A stretch of 64,000 bases of DNA. Origin: Cladorhizidae sp. MBARI D1340-BT2 (taxonomy: Eukaryota; Porifera; Demospongiae; Poecilosclerida; Cladorhizidae). Within the stretch, counting starts at the first letter, position 1. Each line of letters opens with the position of its first letter. The notes beneath the pieces are model-generated. The model had not been told where the DNA came from. It saw only the letters and a list, made by a program, of their open reading frames with translations, and ran no database searches. Both the position numbers and the translations under genes were made by a program. This document shows positions 1-11,522 of this stretch, in pieces. Location of the stretch: NCBI GenBank assembly GCA_028752905.1, contig JAQNBH010000011.1, forward strand, positions 25,011,333-25,075,332, read 5' to 3'.

Positions 1-175
1 AAATGTCAATATGATATATTTGAGCAAGAAACTATGTACATGATACATCTTTTAACTAATGCATATTCATGTACCTTTATTAAGAAAACTGTTTGAAAAC
101 GAGCAACATAGTGTTTAAAAGCTCCTTTTATACATGATTCCAATTATTCACAAATTTCTATGTTCCATATTCAAT
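1..175 (-). other. SRCR-unit intron block, minus strand
   Basis: Read on the minus strand, this segment matches the intron sequence that precedes type-A SRCR exons at about 32.34-32.52 kb and 42.48-42.65 kb. Shared landmarks include 'acatagaaatttgtgaat', 'ataaaaggagcttt' and 'catgaatatgcat'. By that synteny the next type-A exon would lie just left of base 1. This is a by-eye match with several gaps. Confidence 0.55.
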
Positions 176-1204
176 GATGGTAGCTACTACAAAATCCAAC
201 TTTACATTGCATGTTAGAAGCTTATGTTATCAGAATGTATGGATCTCACAAATGAGTGAATTATACACCTCCAACTTGTTCAGATTGCAAAAATCTCCAA
301 GACAGAATAGTTTTGGGGCACAGATAAATGATCATTATTTTGACATAATGCATAATTGGAAAATAAACCTGCAAATATCTATAAAACATCATCTTATTTT
401 TTAACAAAACACAAACAAAAATAATAAGCTAATTGAAACCCAAAATAGAAACATCTAAGACACGATCAGAATTTCTTTTAATTCCCTGATGTTGAAAAGG
501 AGGATATTATGGACATTTTATATAGTCTTGCTAATTTCAAGCTGTAAATTAAGGAATTCCTGCTGGATTGTTGGGCTTCATCATGAGTATATAATGACCT
601 GAGGAATCTCCATGAATTAATTAGAAAATAGATCATTTCATTTATGCCTACAATTGGAGAGGATGATGTTAGTAAGTAATGTATATTTACATATTTCTCT
701 AGAAAATGATTTTTGACCAGCTTTTGAAATATAGATAGCTATTGAAATAAACTACATGTTGAGTGCATTACAGGTTATATATCTGCAGGTAGTTTTACAT
801 ATATAGATATATGCTCATGTTAAATTAACTAACAACAGATATCTCTCGTCATTATTATGGCTACTTTAAAATGAAGTATGACAATAGGACTGTAATCCAA
901 ACTAACTGTCATTGTAATTCAAACCCACTGTTTTTACTAGCTTTGTTCTATTCCTGTTATAGTGAAACATAACTCTACTGTAAAAAATTCATGGTAGAAA
1001 AAAAGGATTATTTGACCTCATTATAAAATTTTCAAAAATTTATTAAAGGCAAAATATATTATATAACACAATATCAACATATAAATTCCATCACAGGGCC
1101 ATGTAATTTCCTGTCTATAGTCTATACCAGTATCTATATCTAATAGCCCCTTTTCCCAAATATATCATGAATCGCACCGGAAAAACAAACTAGTAATGAC
1201 TTAC

Positions 1205-1506
1205 CACTTTGACAGCTCACTCCAACATCTTGAAAGTGCGAACAATTGTTGATGCCATTCAGGTTAGCTCTACAGCTAAAAGACTGAGCTCATTCCCAAA
1301 ACAATTGACATTGTGCAACCATATTTGCCCAGTGCCATCAGGAACATCAGACTCTGTAAGAGTAGTAGCTCCAACAGCACAATATCCTCATACAACTTGT
1401 GTATCATTAACTGTCCAAGAATAATCACACACTGTGCCCCATACATTGTTGTAGTAAACCTCCACACGTTCACTTGTACCGGTGACTCCTTGCAGTCTGA
1501 TTGTTC
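1205..1506 (-). pseudogene. SRCR domain exon (type B), disrupted
   Basis: On the minus strand this encodes a scavenger receptor cysteine-rich domain: [40 protein letters not shown] and QIWL are all readable. SRCR domains are extracellular, disulfide-bonded ligand-binding modules. The exon is bounded by an acceptor (ctag/GAACAATC) and a donor (GTG/GTAAGT), the same boundaries as the plus-strand type-B exons at 33.1 and 47.6 kb. A Cys codon has become a stop after the DTQVV stretch, and further stops follow in the C-terminal third. I infer a pseudogene exon or a decayed end of the SRCR array, in the opposite orientation to the main cluster. Confidence 0.75.
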
Positions 1507-2272
1507 CTAGCAAGAAAGTGTTAACATTATGAATTAAGCTCATTAACGAGCTTAGCTATTTTACACCATTACAGTCATTAATTAATGACAAAGCCATAAA
1601 TATTGTATATACATAGCACACAACAAAATATTGAAATTCTTTAAAGCATATCACTGGGAATTTCACTGACATGAAGTAGCTGGAGCATGCACAAAAATGA
1701 ATTTAAGTTACTTATTTATCAATAACATTTATTGAACTATTGCCACTGAGCGAAGTGCACATAGATGGAGGCTGACCTATAAGTATATAGCAAATGGAAG
1801 AGTAAATTTGTATTTTGTGAGTGTGTCTTGTTTGCTGTGTACAAACTACAACATAAAGATAGGGCAAGCAAGCAGAGTGAGCCTTACTCCTTGGAAGTAG
1901 ATGCAACTGCCACTCTTATACCCATGATTGTATGAAGATTTTCTGTGGTGTATGTATATTGCCTGATCCATGTAAGGTCAGGTCTCAAATCTTAGAAAGG
2001 AATTGGATCATGGTGTTTGCATTTACATATGGAGCTCGAAAATCAGAACAACTGGTTTTTATAACACAATAGTATTGTCCCCCCTTTTAAGCTAGCAGAG
2101 TAGTAAGTTGAGCAGCAGCAACTGACCCTCCTCCATTAAAAAAGCTACTGCCTTAACCAACAGCATAAGGGTCCATGCAGTAAGGCTAACACTTGCAGAT
2201 CAGCTATTCTCGGAAACCATGTTGGATGGTATATATGGTGGCTTCTCATGCAACAACAAAATTCAAGGATAT
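1507..2272. other. AT-rich spacer before LTR element 1
   Basis: This is AT-rich sequence upstream (minus strand) of the SRCR exon, up to the left LTR. I see no domain-bearing ORF and no clear repeat. It probably contains SRCR-gene intron sequence. Confidence 0.4.
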
Positions 2273-2663
2273 TGTTAGGGAGTATCAGCCTGTCCTAGCT
2301 CCCTAACCAACAGTTGAACTATTGTTAACATATATAGTCATGCAATGCACAGACAGTATATAAAACAGTTACCTAAGAGGTGTAGTCATTTGATTGGTTG
2401 TAGTTACCTAACAGGTGTAGTCATCTGATTGGCTGTAATGTTATTCGCTATAGGGACCTGTCAGAGCTGAGTAGATAACCTATAAAAGGAACAGTCTGCT
2501 CAGCTAGGAGAGTCCCCTCTGTATTGTATGAGATTGTGAGTCAAGATACATTCTCTAATTACTTTATCAGCAGTTATAGAATTAGTACAGGGACTGAGTT
2601 CAGATCAGATATCAGACAGACAGGCAGAGGTTGTGGGTTAGCTATACAGTACAGGGCTAACCA
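2273..2663 (+). repeat. 5' LTR of element 1
   Basis: The 391-bp repeat starts TGTTAGGGAG and ends GGGCTAACCA, and it is matched by the downstream copy at 7673-8056. The TG...CA ends and the imperfect inverted TGTTAG/CTAACCA termini fit an LTR. It contains a TATA box (tataaaagg) near 2481. Confidence 0.93.
2369..2490 (+). promoter_or_regulatory. U3 tandem repeat and TATA box in 5' LTR
   Basis: Two adjacent 35-bp repeats, at 2369-2403 and 2404-2438, share 'ggtgtagtcat.tgattgg' and each carries an inverted CCAAT box (attgg). A TATA-like tataaaagg follows about 45 bp downstream. This layout resembles a retrotransposon U3 enhancer plus core promoter. The same repeats occur in the 3' LTR, where the TATA has mutated to tacaaaagg. 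The function is inferred. Confidence 0.55.
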
Positions 2664-2666
2664 TGT

Positions 2667-2677
2667 TGGTGGCAGCG
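2667..2677 (+). other. Primer binding site of element 1
   Basis: TGGTGGCAGCG lies 3 nt after the LTR end, and its complement ends in CCA as expected of a tRNA primer. The same TGGTGGCAGC follows the 5' LTR of element 2 (57816), so both families seem to use the same tRNA, which I cannot assign. Confidence 0.75.
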
Positions 2678-3131
2678 TACCAGATAGGACTCAGCCAGAT
2701 AAGAGCTATTTTCAACAGTTTTGCAATAGAAGCATCTAGTTAACGTTTGGAGATTGTCATTCGCTGACTTTGTACAGAGTTAAATGCCACACTCATATTG
2801 CTGGTGGCAGGGCATTTAGAGAGCATGCGCAGCAGTTTTGTGTATTTGACGTTCTACTTGTTCGTTTGATTGATTGCTTCAATTTGTCTGGTTCAGCGAA
2901 GCGAACCAGAACATATTGATAGGGAGCGGTTCCAGCTGCAGATAACGCAGACGCAAACAGCTCACAGTTACCAGATTCACCTCTTGACAGGAAGACAGGG
3001 GAACAGTCCTCAGGCGAGGTTCCAAGTAGTATACCCTAAACAACAGGAGGACAGCACTGGCGGAGCAGTAGGCAGACACAGACTTTCCCTGGTTATTGCA
3101 TTCAGCACGAGTAGAGCAGGTAAATTTGGAG

Positions 3132-4300
3132 ATGTCTAAGCGGAAGACAGCTGGGAAGATGGATGACCAGACCCATTCAGATGACGCACTCAGTTCAGTC
3201 AGGAGAACCAGAAGCAAGCAATGTGGGATCAGACCCAATGGCAGCAATGATGCTACTCCTTAAGCATATGCAGGATCAGGAGGAGCGCCGTTGGCAGCAG
3301 CACCGATTGCAGTGAGAGGAAGAGAAAGAGAGAGTCGAAGAACGGGAGCGACGTAGAGAAAGAGAGAAAGAAGAGGCTGATGACCAGAGACACAGAGAGG
3401 ATATCAAATGAGAAAGGGAATGCTGGGCGGAACTGATACATCGGTAGGACCTATCAATTGTTTTGTCGACAGGGTCAGGAGCGACAGGACTGATTGCAGG
3501 TCATGTACCAAAATTCTGTAAGTTGGAATGCGATGATGACTTGGCAAGTTTCTTCAATTCATTCCAAGAGCATATGGAAAATTATAGTGTGCCCGAGGAG
3601 CAGTGGCCAGCACACCTGGTCCTAGTCCTGTGTGCAGAAATAAAGTGGGAATTTAACCAACTGAAGAAGGCGCTACTCCATCATTGCCACATAACAATCG
3701 ATCACTACAGAAGGAAAATGACATCCATGAGGAAAAGACCTCAAGAATCCTGGACAATGTATGTGTGAAGATATCAACAGTATAGTGCCAAGTGGAGAGC
3801 AGAGTGCACTACCATGGAAGAAGTAGCAGACTTGTACGATATGGAGATAGCATTTGAGAAAATGCCTCCACAGTTGGCATCATGGGTAAGAGACCAGAAG
3901 CCTAACTCAGCATCAGAAGCAGCAAGACTAGCAGACTCACATCTGCATAATCAAGGACATTTTGAGGAACAATACAATAAACTGTCCGAGAGAACAGAAT
4001 TCAAAGATGGTAACAAACGTCCCTATACTGAACAGCGGGCCCAAGGCATTAACCTCTTCAGGAAGGACATCAACCAAGCCAACAATGCAGTCAAGGAAGA
4101 TAAGTTCCCAGATGAGAACGTAAAGCAATGGGGAAAGCCTAACAAGGAAACAGACAAGACAGTCAAACCCTGGTGACTCCCAAAATTTGACAGTGAAAAG
4201 GGACCACGCTGTTTTAGCTGCAATGCCTATGCACACATATCCAGTGTATGCCAACAAAATGATAGCTCTGTGAACTGGGCAGAGGAGGATGCAATAGATG
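3132..4300 (+). pseudogene. gag: gag of element 1
   Basis: This encodes the structural polyprotein that packages element RNA. The first ATG at 3132 opens a short reading frame, after which the main frame runs through a very basic/acidic coiled-coil stretch (about 3240-3440). A SCAN/retrotransposon-gag-like helical region follows (about 3463-3990; WPAHLVLVL, SWVRDQKP). It ends in a zinc knuckle at 4210-4251, C-F-S-C-N-A-Y-A-H-I-S-S-V-C, a CX2CX4HX4C pattern in which the usual Gly before His is Ala. In-frame stops sit at 3313, 3409, 3445, 3766 and 4174, with the same reading frame continuing through all of them. The stops look like CGA to TGA or CAG to TAG changes. Confidence 0.8.
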
Positions 4301-4320
4301 AGGAAAATGAAATCACTGAC

Positions 4321-4740
4321 ACACCACCAATCAGATACACGGGAAGGATCTCTGGACAGCAAGCCGATGACATTATGATTGATACCGGTGCATCAAAGTC
4401 GGTCGTGCATAGCTGATTCGTCCCAGAAGATACATACACAGGACAATCACAGAGGGTCGAATCATTCTCAAGAGAGTCTAAATTACTGAGATTGACAAAG
4501 GTGAAGATAGAGATAGATGGACGGAAAATGAGGATAACAGCAGGCATGTTCAATGGACTAAAACATGATGCTCTACTTGGAAGAGACATAAGCTTCTTGA
4601 AAGCACTAATAATCGAACACAAAGCAGATCTAGGGGAGGCATTGGCTGTTACGACCAGGAGCCGAGCAAGGAAAGAGAAACAGGAGTTGGAAGACGATTT
4701 GAAGGCAGACGCTCACAGTGGAACAGAGACAACTGCCTAG
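4321..4740 (+). pseudogene. Aspartic protease of element 1
   Basis: This is a retropepsin-type protease. The catalytic DTGA is at 4381-4392 within DDIMIDTGASKSVVH, and the C-terminal hallmark DALLGRDI is at about 4567-4593. It lies in the same frame as gag, so gag and protease were probably one polyprotein. Stops interrupt it at 4414 (TGA) and 4738 (TAG). A charged linker (about 4789-5050) follows before the integrase. Confidence 0.85.
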
Positions 4741-5059
4741 GAAAAGAGTGCGGAGTCGGAGGGTGAGGCGGAGAGACCAGAAGTCACCATGGATGACTTG
4801 CCCGTGTTTGAAGAAGACATCTTTTTACCCGAGAAGGAAAGCAAGAAAAGGCAAACCCGAAATGAAAGACGGGCCGAACGACAGGAGCATGCATCATCCT
4901 TGAATGCAGATCACCCTCTAGATGGAGGTGCAGATAAGCTGAGGAAGAGACAGGAAAATGATCCTATCCTGCAGATGGTACGACTGAAGGCGAATGCAGG
5001 AGATCAAGAGTTTAGCTGGACGAACGGAGTTTTGATAAGGAGAGTGATGGAAGGGAAAA

Positions 5060-6361
5060 AAATCAGCAGAGGAGACAGAGCAGCTAGTACTGCCTGATGA
5101 GTACCGGTTGACAGTCTTGAAGATGGTCCATGCCATACCCATAGCAGTGCATCTAGGATGGAAAAAAAGGCCCCACAAGTGTCCCAGTGATTCCATTGGC
5201 CGGGATTACAAGATGATGTAGCACGATTTTGCAGGGAGTGCCCACAACGCAATAGGGGGGCTAAACACAGAAGGAGTAAAGCACATTTGATGCCTCTACC
5301 CATCATTGAAGAGCCGTTCAAGCTGATTGCCATCGACCTGGTAGGGCCTCTACCAAGATCCAAGTCTGGGCATCGTTATATCCTCACCATAATGGACTAT
5401 GGCACACGTTACCCAGAGGCTTTCCCCCTAAGACAGTGAGACAATTGCGGAGGCACTGGTTACAGTCCTCACACGCATGGGGGTACCGGAGGAGATCTTG
5501 TCAGATTGTGGCGCAAACCTGAGTGGGAAGCTGATGACCAAACTTTGCATTCTTGTCGGAGTAAAGAGATTGCGCACATCTCCATATCATCCACAAACCG
5601 ATGGGATGCTGGAGCGATTTCTTGCAACAATGAAGTCGATGTTACGAAAGACACTCACCAAATTTGATCAGCAATGGGACAAGGCACTCCCTTATTTGTT
5701 ATTTGCATACAGGGAAGTACCGAATGAAACCACAGGATATTCTCCATTCGAACTTCTCTATGGCCGACAGGTGATGGATACACTGGATCTGCTAAAAGAG
5801 CAATGGCAAGCAAAGGCCTCGTGCCCTGAAAGTGTTCTGAACTACTTGCAGCGAATTTAGGAGCGCCTCGAGTTGGTACAAAGACTAGAAGGAGATCATA
5901 CAGTGACGGCCAAGAAACAGATGAAGACCTGGTGTGACAAGAATGCCAGAGTCAGAAACTTCAATGTCAGAGATCAAGTATTAGTACTACTATTACCGGA
6001 GGGACCCTCCAAGTTGCAGGCAGGCTGGCAGGGCCCCTATACTGTCACCAGAAAGATCACTGATGTAACATATGAGGTGGCTGTAATAGACAGAAGGAAG
6101 ATGCGATGCATATTCCATGTGAACATGATAGCACGGTGGGAAACTCCTACAACAATCTGCCTAGCAACAGAGAGAAACAGAAGACCAAGAGGACATACAC
6201 ACCTGGGAGCAGACCAATGGTCAGCAAATACCAGACATCGACAACAGACTATCGGGGCAGCAGAGAGAGGAGGTCGGGGAACTTGTGGAAGAATTCAGGG
6301 ATGTATTTCAAACAAGGCCTGGGAAGACGAACTTGACAGAGATTCGAATTCGGATGGGTGA
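5060..6361 (+). pseudogene. Integrase of element 1, upstream of RT
   Basis: The order of parts is as follows. An H2C2-type N-terminal region comes first (LPDEYRLTVL...HAIP..VHLGWKK, then FHWPGLQDDVARFCRECP at about 5190-5250). The DDE core has its first Asp in LIAIDLVGPLP (about 5320-5350), its second Asp in EEILSDCGANLSG (about 5490-5530; DCG replaces the usual DxG/DQG) and its Glu in GMLERFLATMK (about 5604-5635). A GPY/F-like tail is GWQGPYTV ... VNMIARW (about 6026-6145). Frameshifts occur near two A7 runs (about 5055 and 5165) and near 5440; a stop at 5858 separates core and tail. It lies directly before RT, the reverse of the usual Ty3/gypsy order. Confidence 0.88.
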
Positions 6362-7698
6362 TGCACCACCAGTGCACTTGCCACCCTACCATCTACCCAA
6401 AGCAAGATATGCAATAGATCAAACAGCTTTGTGACGAAGGAATAATCACACCCTCGACCAGCCCATAGGCATCTCTAATTGTCCTTGTACCTATGAAGGA
6501 CGGCTCTCTGAGGCACTACAGGAAATTGAATAAATTGACGACAGCAGACCCATTCCCAATGCCACTCATAGAAGACCTGTTGAATGACCTTGGAAGAGCA
6601 ATTTTCATAACCACACTGGACCTGTGTAAAGGATACTGGCAGTTACCAGTGCAGGAGAGCAGCCAAAAGAAGACAGCATTTATCACCCCTCTAGGCAAAT
6701 ACCAGTTTACAGTCATGCCATTCGGACTTGTGGGAGCGCCAGCAGTCTTCCAGAGGCTGATGAACTCCATACTTGCAGACATTCGAGGATTTGCAGCAGC
6801 CTACCTTGATGATCTGGTAATCTACAGCGTGACATGGGAAGAGCACTTACGACATGTGAGAGAAGTTCTCCAACGGCTCAGGGAAGCAGGACTGACGGCT
6901 AAGCCTGAAAAATGTCACATTGGAACAACTGAATGTCACTTCCTGGGACACGTAGTGGGTGAGGGAAGGATTCGACCAGAGCAGGCCAAGGTCAGGGTAG
7001 TGGCAGAGTATCATGTACCACAAAAGAAGAGAGATGTGCGGGCATTCTTGGGCCTAGCAGGCTACTACCGCCGTTTCATCCGGAATTTCTCCGAGATAGC
7101 AGCACCACTAACAGACCTGATGAAAAAGGATGCACCCGACAAGATAATCTGGAATCCAGAATTGGAGAAGGCATTTCAAACTTTAAAGGATCGACTGACT
7201 GGTGAAGTAATGTTGGCGGCACCAACAGCAGAGAGAACCATGATTTTACAAACAGATGCTTCCAACATTGGAATAGGTGCAGTGTTGAGCCAGAAGGACA
7301 ACGATGGAATGGAATGACCAGTAGCTTTCCATTCCAGGAAGCTATTACCCCATGAAAGGAATTACTCAGTCGTCGAGAAGGAATGCCTGGCAGTCATAGG
7401 AGGAATCATATACTTCCGGGTTTATCTCAAGGGAGTTGCTTTTGAAGTTCAAACATACCACAGATGTCTTATGTATTTGGACAAGTTCAAAGATGAGAAT
7501 AGCAGGCTCACACGGTGGTCTCTGGCATTGCAGCCTTATGACTACTCTGTGGTACACAAACCAGGACGACTAAACCTTAATGCAGATGGCTTGTCACGGC
7601 AAGCATGGATCGAAGGAATGGAGGACGACACTACCACGAGCAGCTCTAAACCAGAGGAGAAGAAGGAGGGAGTGTTAGGGAGTGTCAGCCCGTCCTAG
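6260..7698 (+). pseudogene. Reverse transcriptase-RNase H of element 1
   Basis: The RT N-terminus (EEFRDVFQTRPG, then PPVHLPPYHLPKAR) starts near 6285. The palm has LDLCKGYWQLPV, FGLVGAPAVFQRLMN and the catalytic YLDDLVIYS (about 6803-6830). The connection FLGLAGYYRRFIRNFS is followed by RNase H (LQTDASNIGIGAVLSQ; NYSVVEKECLAVI; NADGLSRQ). The usual second-strand DHR motif is replaced by YHR, so one RNase H catalytic Asp seems lost. From 6493 to 7698 the frame is open except for one TGA at 7315 (CGA expected, ERPVAF). A TAG at 6466 sits where SPWAS is expected. The ORF runs into the 3' LTR, with nothing between RH and the polypurine tract. Confidence 0.92.
7653..7672 (+). other. Polypurine tract of element 1
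   Basis: A 20-bp all-purine run lies immediately upstream of the 3' LTR TG. This is the expected plus-strand primer site, and it follows the end of RNase H directly. Confidence 0.8.
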
Positions 7699-8056
7699 CT
7701 ACCTAACTAACAGTTGAACTATTGTTAACATATATAGTCATGCAATGCACAGAGAGTATATAAAACAGTTACCTAAGAGGTGTAGTCATTTGATTGGTTG
7801 TGGTTACCTAACAGGTGTAGTCATCTGATTGGCTGTAATGTTATTCGCTATAGAGACCTGTCAGAGCTGAGTAGATAACCTACAAAAGGAACAGTCTGCT
7901 CAACTAGGAGAGTCCCCTCTGTATTGTATGATATTTTGATTCAAGGTCTAATTACTTTATCAGCAGTTATAGAATTAGCACAGGGACTGAGTTCAGACCA
8001 GATATCAGACAGATAGGCAGAGGTTGTGTGTTAGCTATACAGTACAGGGCTAACCA
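7673..8056 (+). repeat. 3' LTR of element 1
   Basis: A 384-bp copy of the 5' LTR with a net 7-bp deletion near 7940 and about 17 substitutions. It ends at CTAACCA, after which the two copies diverge. Confidence 0.93.
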
Positions 8057-9186
8057 TAACAGCTATCAATAACACTGAACTACTGGATCTTGCCATGAGT
8101 AGATTTGCCACACCCACTTTACCATCACCCATGCAACACAAATGCCAAAATTGTCAATAGTAAGAAAATGTCAGAATCATGAACCACTATAAGGTAATTG
8201 GCTAAGTTGGTTTAGCCAGATACAGGAAAATATATAACCACAATAGTCAATATTTAGCAATAATTAGCAACGAGTTAGTTAAATTCACTATTCTAACTTA
8301 CTTAAATAGGACAGAAGAAAAATGTCCAGTGAAATATAAGACATGTGCTCCACCTTCTTCCTGCAGAAGAACAGTAGCTACACAGGTTGTAATGGAATAG
8401 CAATAGGAGACAGGGATCTTAGCCACCAATATTTATAGGCAGTACACTGCCAAGACTAAAAGTCCATGTTATACCCCCTTTGCAATGCTAGTGTATAAGG
8501 AATCAATGAGGAAGCAAGCAAATATAAAGTGGTCAGGCCAGGAATTTGCTGTGGTTTCATTCTATATAAAGTTCCTCACAGACACAATCCAAGTTTAGAG
8601 TTGGTGGAAGAAATCTACTTATAGTTCTTCGTTGAATTGGATTGGTTTTTTTATAGATAATTTTGTTTGTTGTTTTCTTTATTAGCTATTGTTGCAAGAG
8701 CTGGACATAAGAGAAGAATAAAGGCTTGCAACAGCATGACCAAGAGAGAATATTGAATATGGAATTGTATAACTAAACTCACACAGGTGTTGATTAGATA
8801 ATGGTAGGCAGTGTAGGTAAAGAGTGGGCAGCTCCATAAAAAGGGCCACATGTTGTCAGATTTTGAACTTGACCTTTTGTTGTGAGCTGATTAAAATTTC
8901 TAATAACTTGTAGCCAACTAAGAGAGAGTTTTTGACTGTTAGATGAGAGACTAGCTAACATTTGGCGACTGTTAGATGCTAGAGAGGAGAGACTAGCTAA
9001 CAGCTATATACTTATTATTGTGACAATCTGTAGTATGTAATTATTTAAATATTGTATAAATATGATCTGTCAGTAGAATTTCCAAAATCAACTAAATTAG
9101 AATTTATGCTCAGTCTTTCAGTCTTTAAGGCAATATTCTTTCATGGAGCATTATTGTCCTAAAATTAATTAGCTCTTCGCATGCCT
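8057..9186. other. AT-rich region without recognisable gene
   Basis: Short ORFs only, with no conserved domain seen. Near 8930-9005 a short motif (gagactagctaac) occurs twice. It could be intron or old repeat sequence. Confidence 0.35.
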
Positions 9187-9261
9187 AATGGGAGAAGAGG
9201 GCATATTTTTTTTTTTAAGAGGTTTTTTCTACCCAAAAGTGTTGATAATGTGTTTGCAGGT

Positions 9262-9385
9262 TGAGTTTCAAGTTGCAGACCGTGGGAATACTTCTATCAG
9301 AAGATATAGCCATATTTATACAGTGCATATTGTTCATTTCATTTCATTTGTTTCAAGTTTCAGACCGTGGGAATACATTTCACTT
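9262..9385 (+). repeat. Short direct repeat before Mutator relic
   Basis: The motif 'ttcaagtt' plus one base plus 'cagaccgtgggaatac' occurs at about 9266 and again at about 9355, some 88 bp apart. It may be part of the Mutator-like terminus, but this is unproven. Confidence 0.5.
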
Positions 9386-9749
9386 TACATTCGAAAGAGG
9401 TTCTTCCCCAGTCTAACCGGACTACAGTCGGGCGGTCGGCGATGATCGCCAACCCCATAATATTATACAATTTTTATCATTTGCGCAATGAAATGACCTG
9501 GCGGGTGTATACTGCACACCTGGAAAGGATAAGTAGCACATTTCATTAGATCACGCTTTTTTCACACGTCAATTGCTGGAAAGGTGGAGAAATATTTTAA
9601 ACAACGAACGCCTAGTAGTGAAGAAGAGTTAGAATGACTAGAAGAAAACCCCCGCTAGGGGCTGTTGTTGAGCCTGTTACAGTAGACGAGTTTAATGTTT
9701 ATCTCCGTACTAAAAAGTTACTTGCTGTTACCTTCCTTTGTTAGTGTGT

Positions 9750-11522
9750 CTCTTGGATCCTGAAGGTGAGGGTAGCGCTTTCTGTGAACCTTCACTTACC
9801 TTGCAATCAATTGAAAATGTGTGAAGAGAGGCCAGTTCCAGTGGTGACTCTGACTAGGAAGAAGTTAGCTCTCTTGGTTCATTCAGCTTCTTCTGGGGTG
9901 TTGCTACTGGATCTACTGGCTTTACCTCTTCGGGTGTTGGGGGAGAACTGGGTAAGGGTAGTGACTTGGATAAGCTTAGAGTCTTAGACAGATCTTAGAG
10001 AGTAGTAATAAGTGCATTCAGTGTGTAGCTGAGCTCCCTTACAACTGAAGGAAATTTTTCCCTGTAGGGCAGGCACGGTGTGTTATACTTTTACTTTTTG
10101 TTCAAATTGTGGTAACACTAAAGACATCTCCAACCCTATATCTGTAGAAGCCCATCCTTTGAACATCCAGTCAGTACTGGGTGCTCGCATTGCTGGAAGT
10201 AGTCATTCTGGTCTGGATAGCATCACTGCAGTCATGGATATGTTGCCCCTCTTTTCCACCATTTTTTTTGGTTGCTTTTTTTTGGAATATACTATATATA
10301 CTATGACAATAGGTAGTGACCAAAATGCAGTCACACAAATTATTATGTTTGGATGGCACTCATAGGTTACATGATTTTTATGGGGTTGGGCATGAAGACA
10401 TTGATGTTAGTGTTATGGCACATGTCATAGACAGGGCCACAAATCAAATTATGGTGTTGCTGTGATGTCTTGGGACACTGGAGAAGTTTTAGGTCTTATG
10501 TCTAAGTTCTGTGAAGCTTGCACGCGAATACCTGAAGATGAGAAAGAGGCAAGTTACAAAGAATGGTTTGAGAGTCACAAGGTAAGTTGTGAAGCCATTT
10601 TTGAAGGATGTTCTTGTTCCATGGAAGTTGTAGGAATACAAAAACGTTTGGGCATTCAGTGGAGAGACTGAAGCTTTTTGGTACACACACATAATCAGTG
10701 ATGGGGATATAAATGCTTGTCAAGCCTTATGGTCTTAGTGTTGAACTAGAGATGGTAGAATGTATAAACCGCGTTAGTAAGCATTTTAAAGCATTTTTAG
10801 ATATGCATTAAAAGGCGCTTGTGATGACGATGGCAAGCATGTAACTTTGAGTGGGATTAGTCGCCTGTCTATAATTGAAACGCAAACCTACTATGGGGGA
10901 GCAATTACAAATAACGAGGACAACCTAGACGGGATGATTTGTGATGTGGAAGCAAATTTTATTTTATCAACTGCAGAACATCCCCAACATGAGTATTGTC
11001 GCCTACAGGCATTTTGAGTTGAGCCTGCACTAAAGGTGAGGTCTTTTGCACAAGTGTTTAGGCAGTTACACATAGAATCAAAATGAAAGTTTTAATTCTG
11101 TAGTGTGGAGTTGAGTGGATAAGACGGATTGCGACAAGTATCAGGCTTGCCGTCAATTTAAGTGTGGTAAGCTTCAATGTTGGGAGGAAGGTTGGCTTTG
11201 GTATGATTATGTCTAACAGATAGTCGAGCTAACATGTCCTTTAGTGTTCTATTTTCTTTGTTTATTTTGCTTTAGTCGAGCTAACATGACCTTGAATGTT
11301 CTATTTAGTTTATGTGTGTTTTGCTTTGCATTGTCAAGCTTGCAGGGATTACTGGAGGATGAGTGAAGACATGCGTGGACGATGACGATGGATGCACCTG
11401 GGCAAGGAAGCCCCTGCAAATTGCTAATTCAATATTATTAAGGCAACATATCAAAACAAGATGCATCTTTTAAAAATATATAATTATATATATATATATA
11501 TATATATAGTTGGACACTGACT
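9750..11522 (+). pseudogene. Mutator-like transposase relic, copy 1
   Basis: Pieces in several frames match the metazoan Mutator-like transposase family. There is a CSNCGNTKDIS zinc-binding stretch (about 10108), SVLGARIAGSSHSGLDSITAVMDMLP (about 10172-10250), SKFCEACTRIPEDE...SYKEWFESHK (about 10500-10580), LISDGD with a likely catalytic Asp (about 10695) and YYGGAITNNEDNLDGM (about 10890). The last ~340 bp are non-coding but match copy 2 at 27 kb (minus strand). Multiple frameshifts and stops make it inactive. No terminal repeats were located. Confidence 0.7.
11485..11508. repeat. (TA)n microsatellite
   Basis: An uninterrupted TA dinucleotide run near the 3' end of Mutator copy 1. It is absent from copy 2 at the corresponding point. 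Confidence 0.9.

Larger units (their letters stand above)
2273..8056 (+). mobile_element. Ty3/gypsy LTR retrotransposon 1, integrase-first (Gmr1-like) order
   Basis: A complete 5784-bp element: two LTRs of 391 and 384 bp, a primer binding site, gag with a CCHC knuckle, a DTGA protease, an integrase with a GPY/F-like tail, a reverse transcriptase with YLDD, RNase H, a polypurine tract and the 3' LTR. The order is gag-PR-INT-RT-RH. Ordinary Ty3/gypsy elements have RT-RH-INT. Integrase-first gypsy elements are known as the Gmr1 group. The coding region has about eleven in-frame stops and several frameshifts, so it is inactive. The LTRs differ by roughly 17 substitutions and a 7-bp deletion by eye, so the copy is not recent. 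The flanks show no obvious target duplication. Confidence 0.93.

Noticed and set aside
2273..8056. Element 1 as an endogenous retrovirus with an env gene
   Set aside because: RNase H ends directly at the polypurine tract and 3' LTR; there is no room for and no sign of an envelope ORF.
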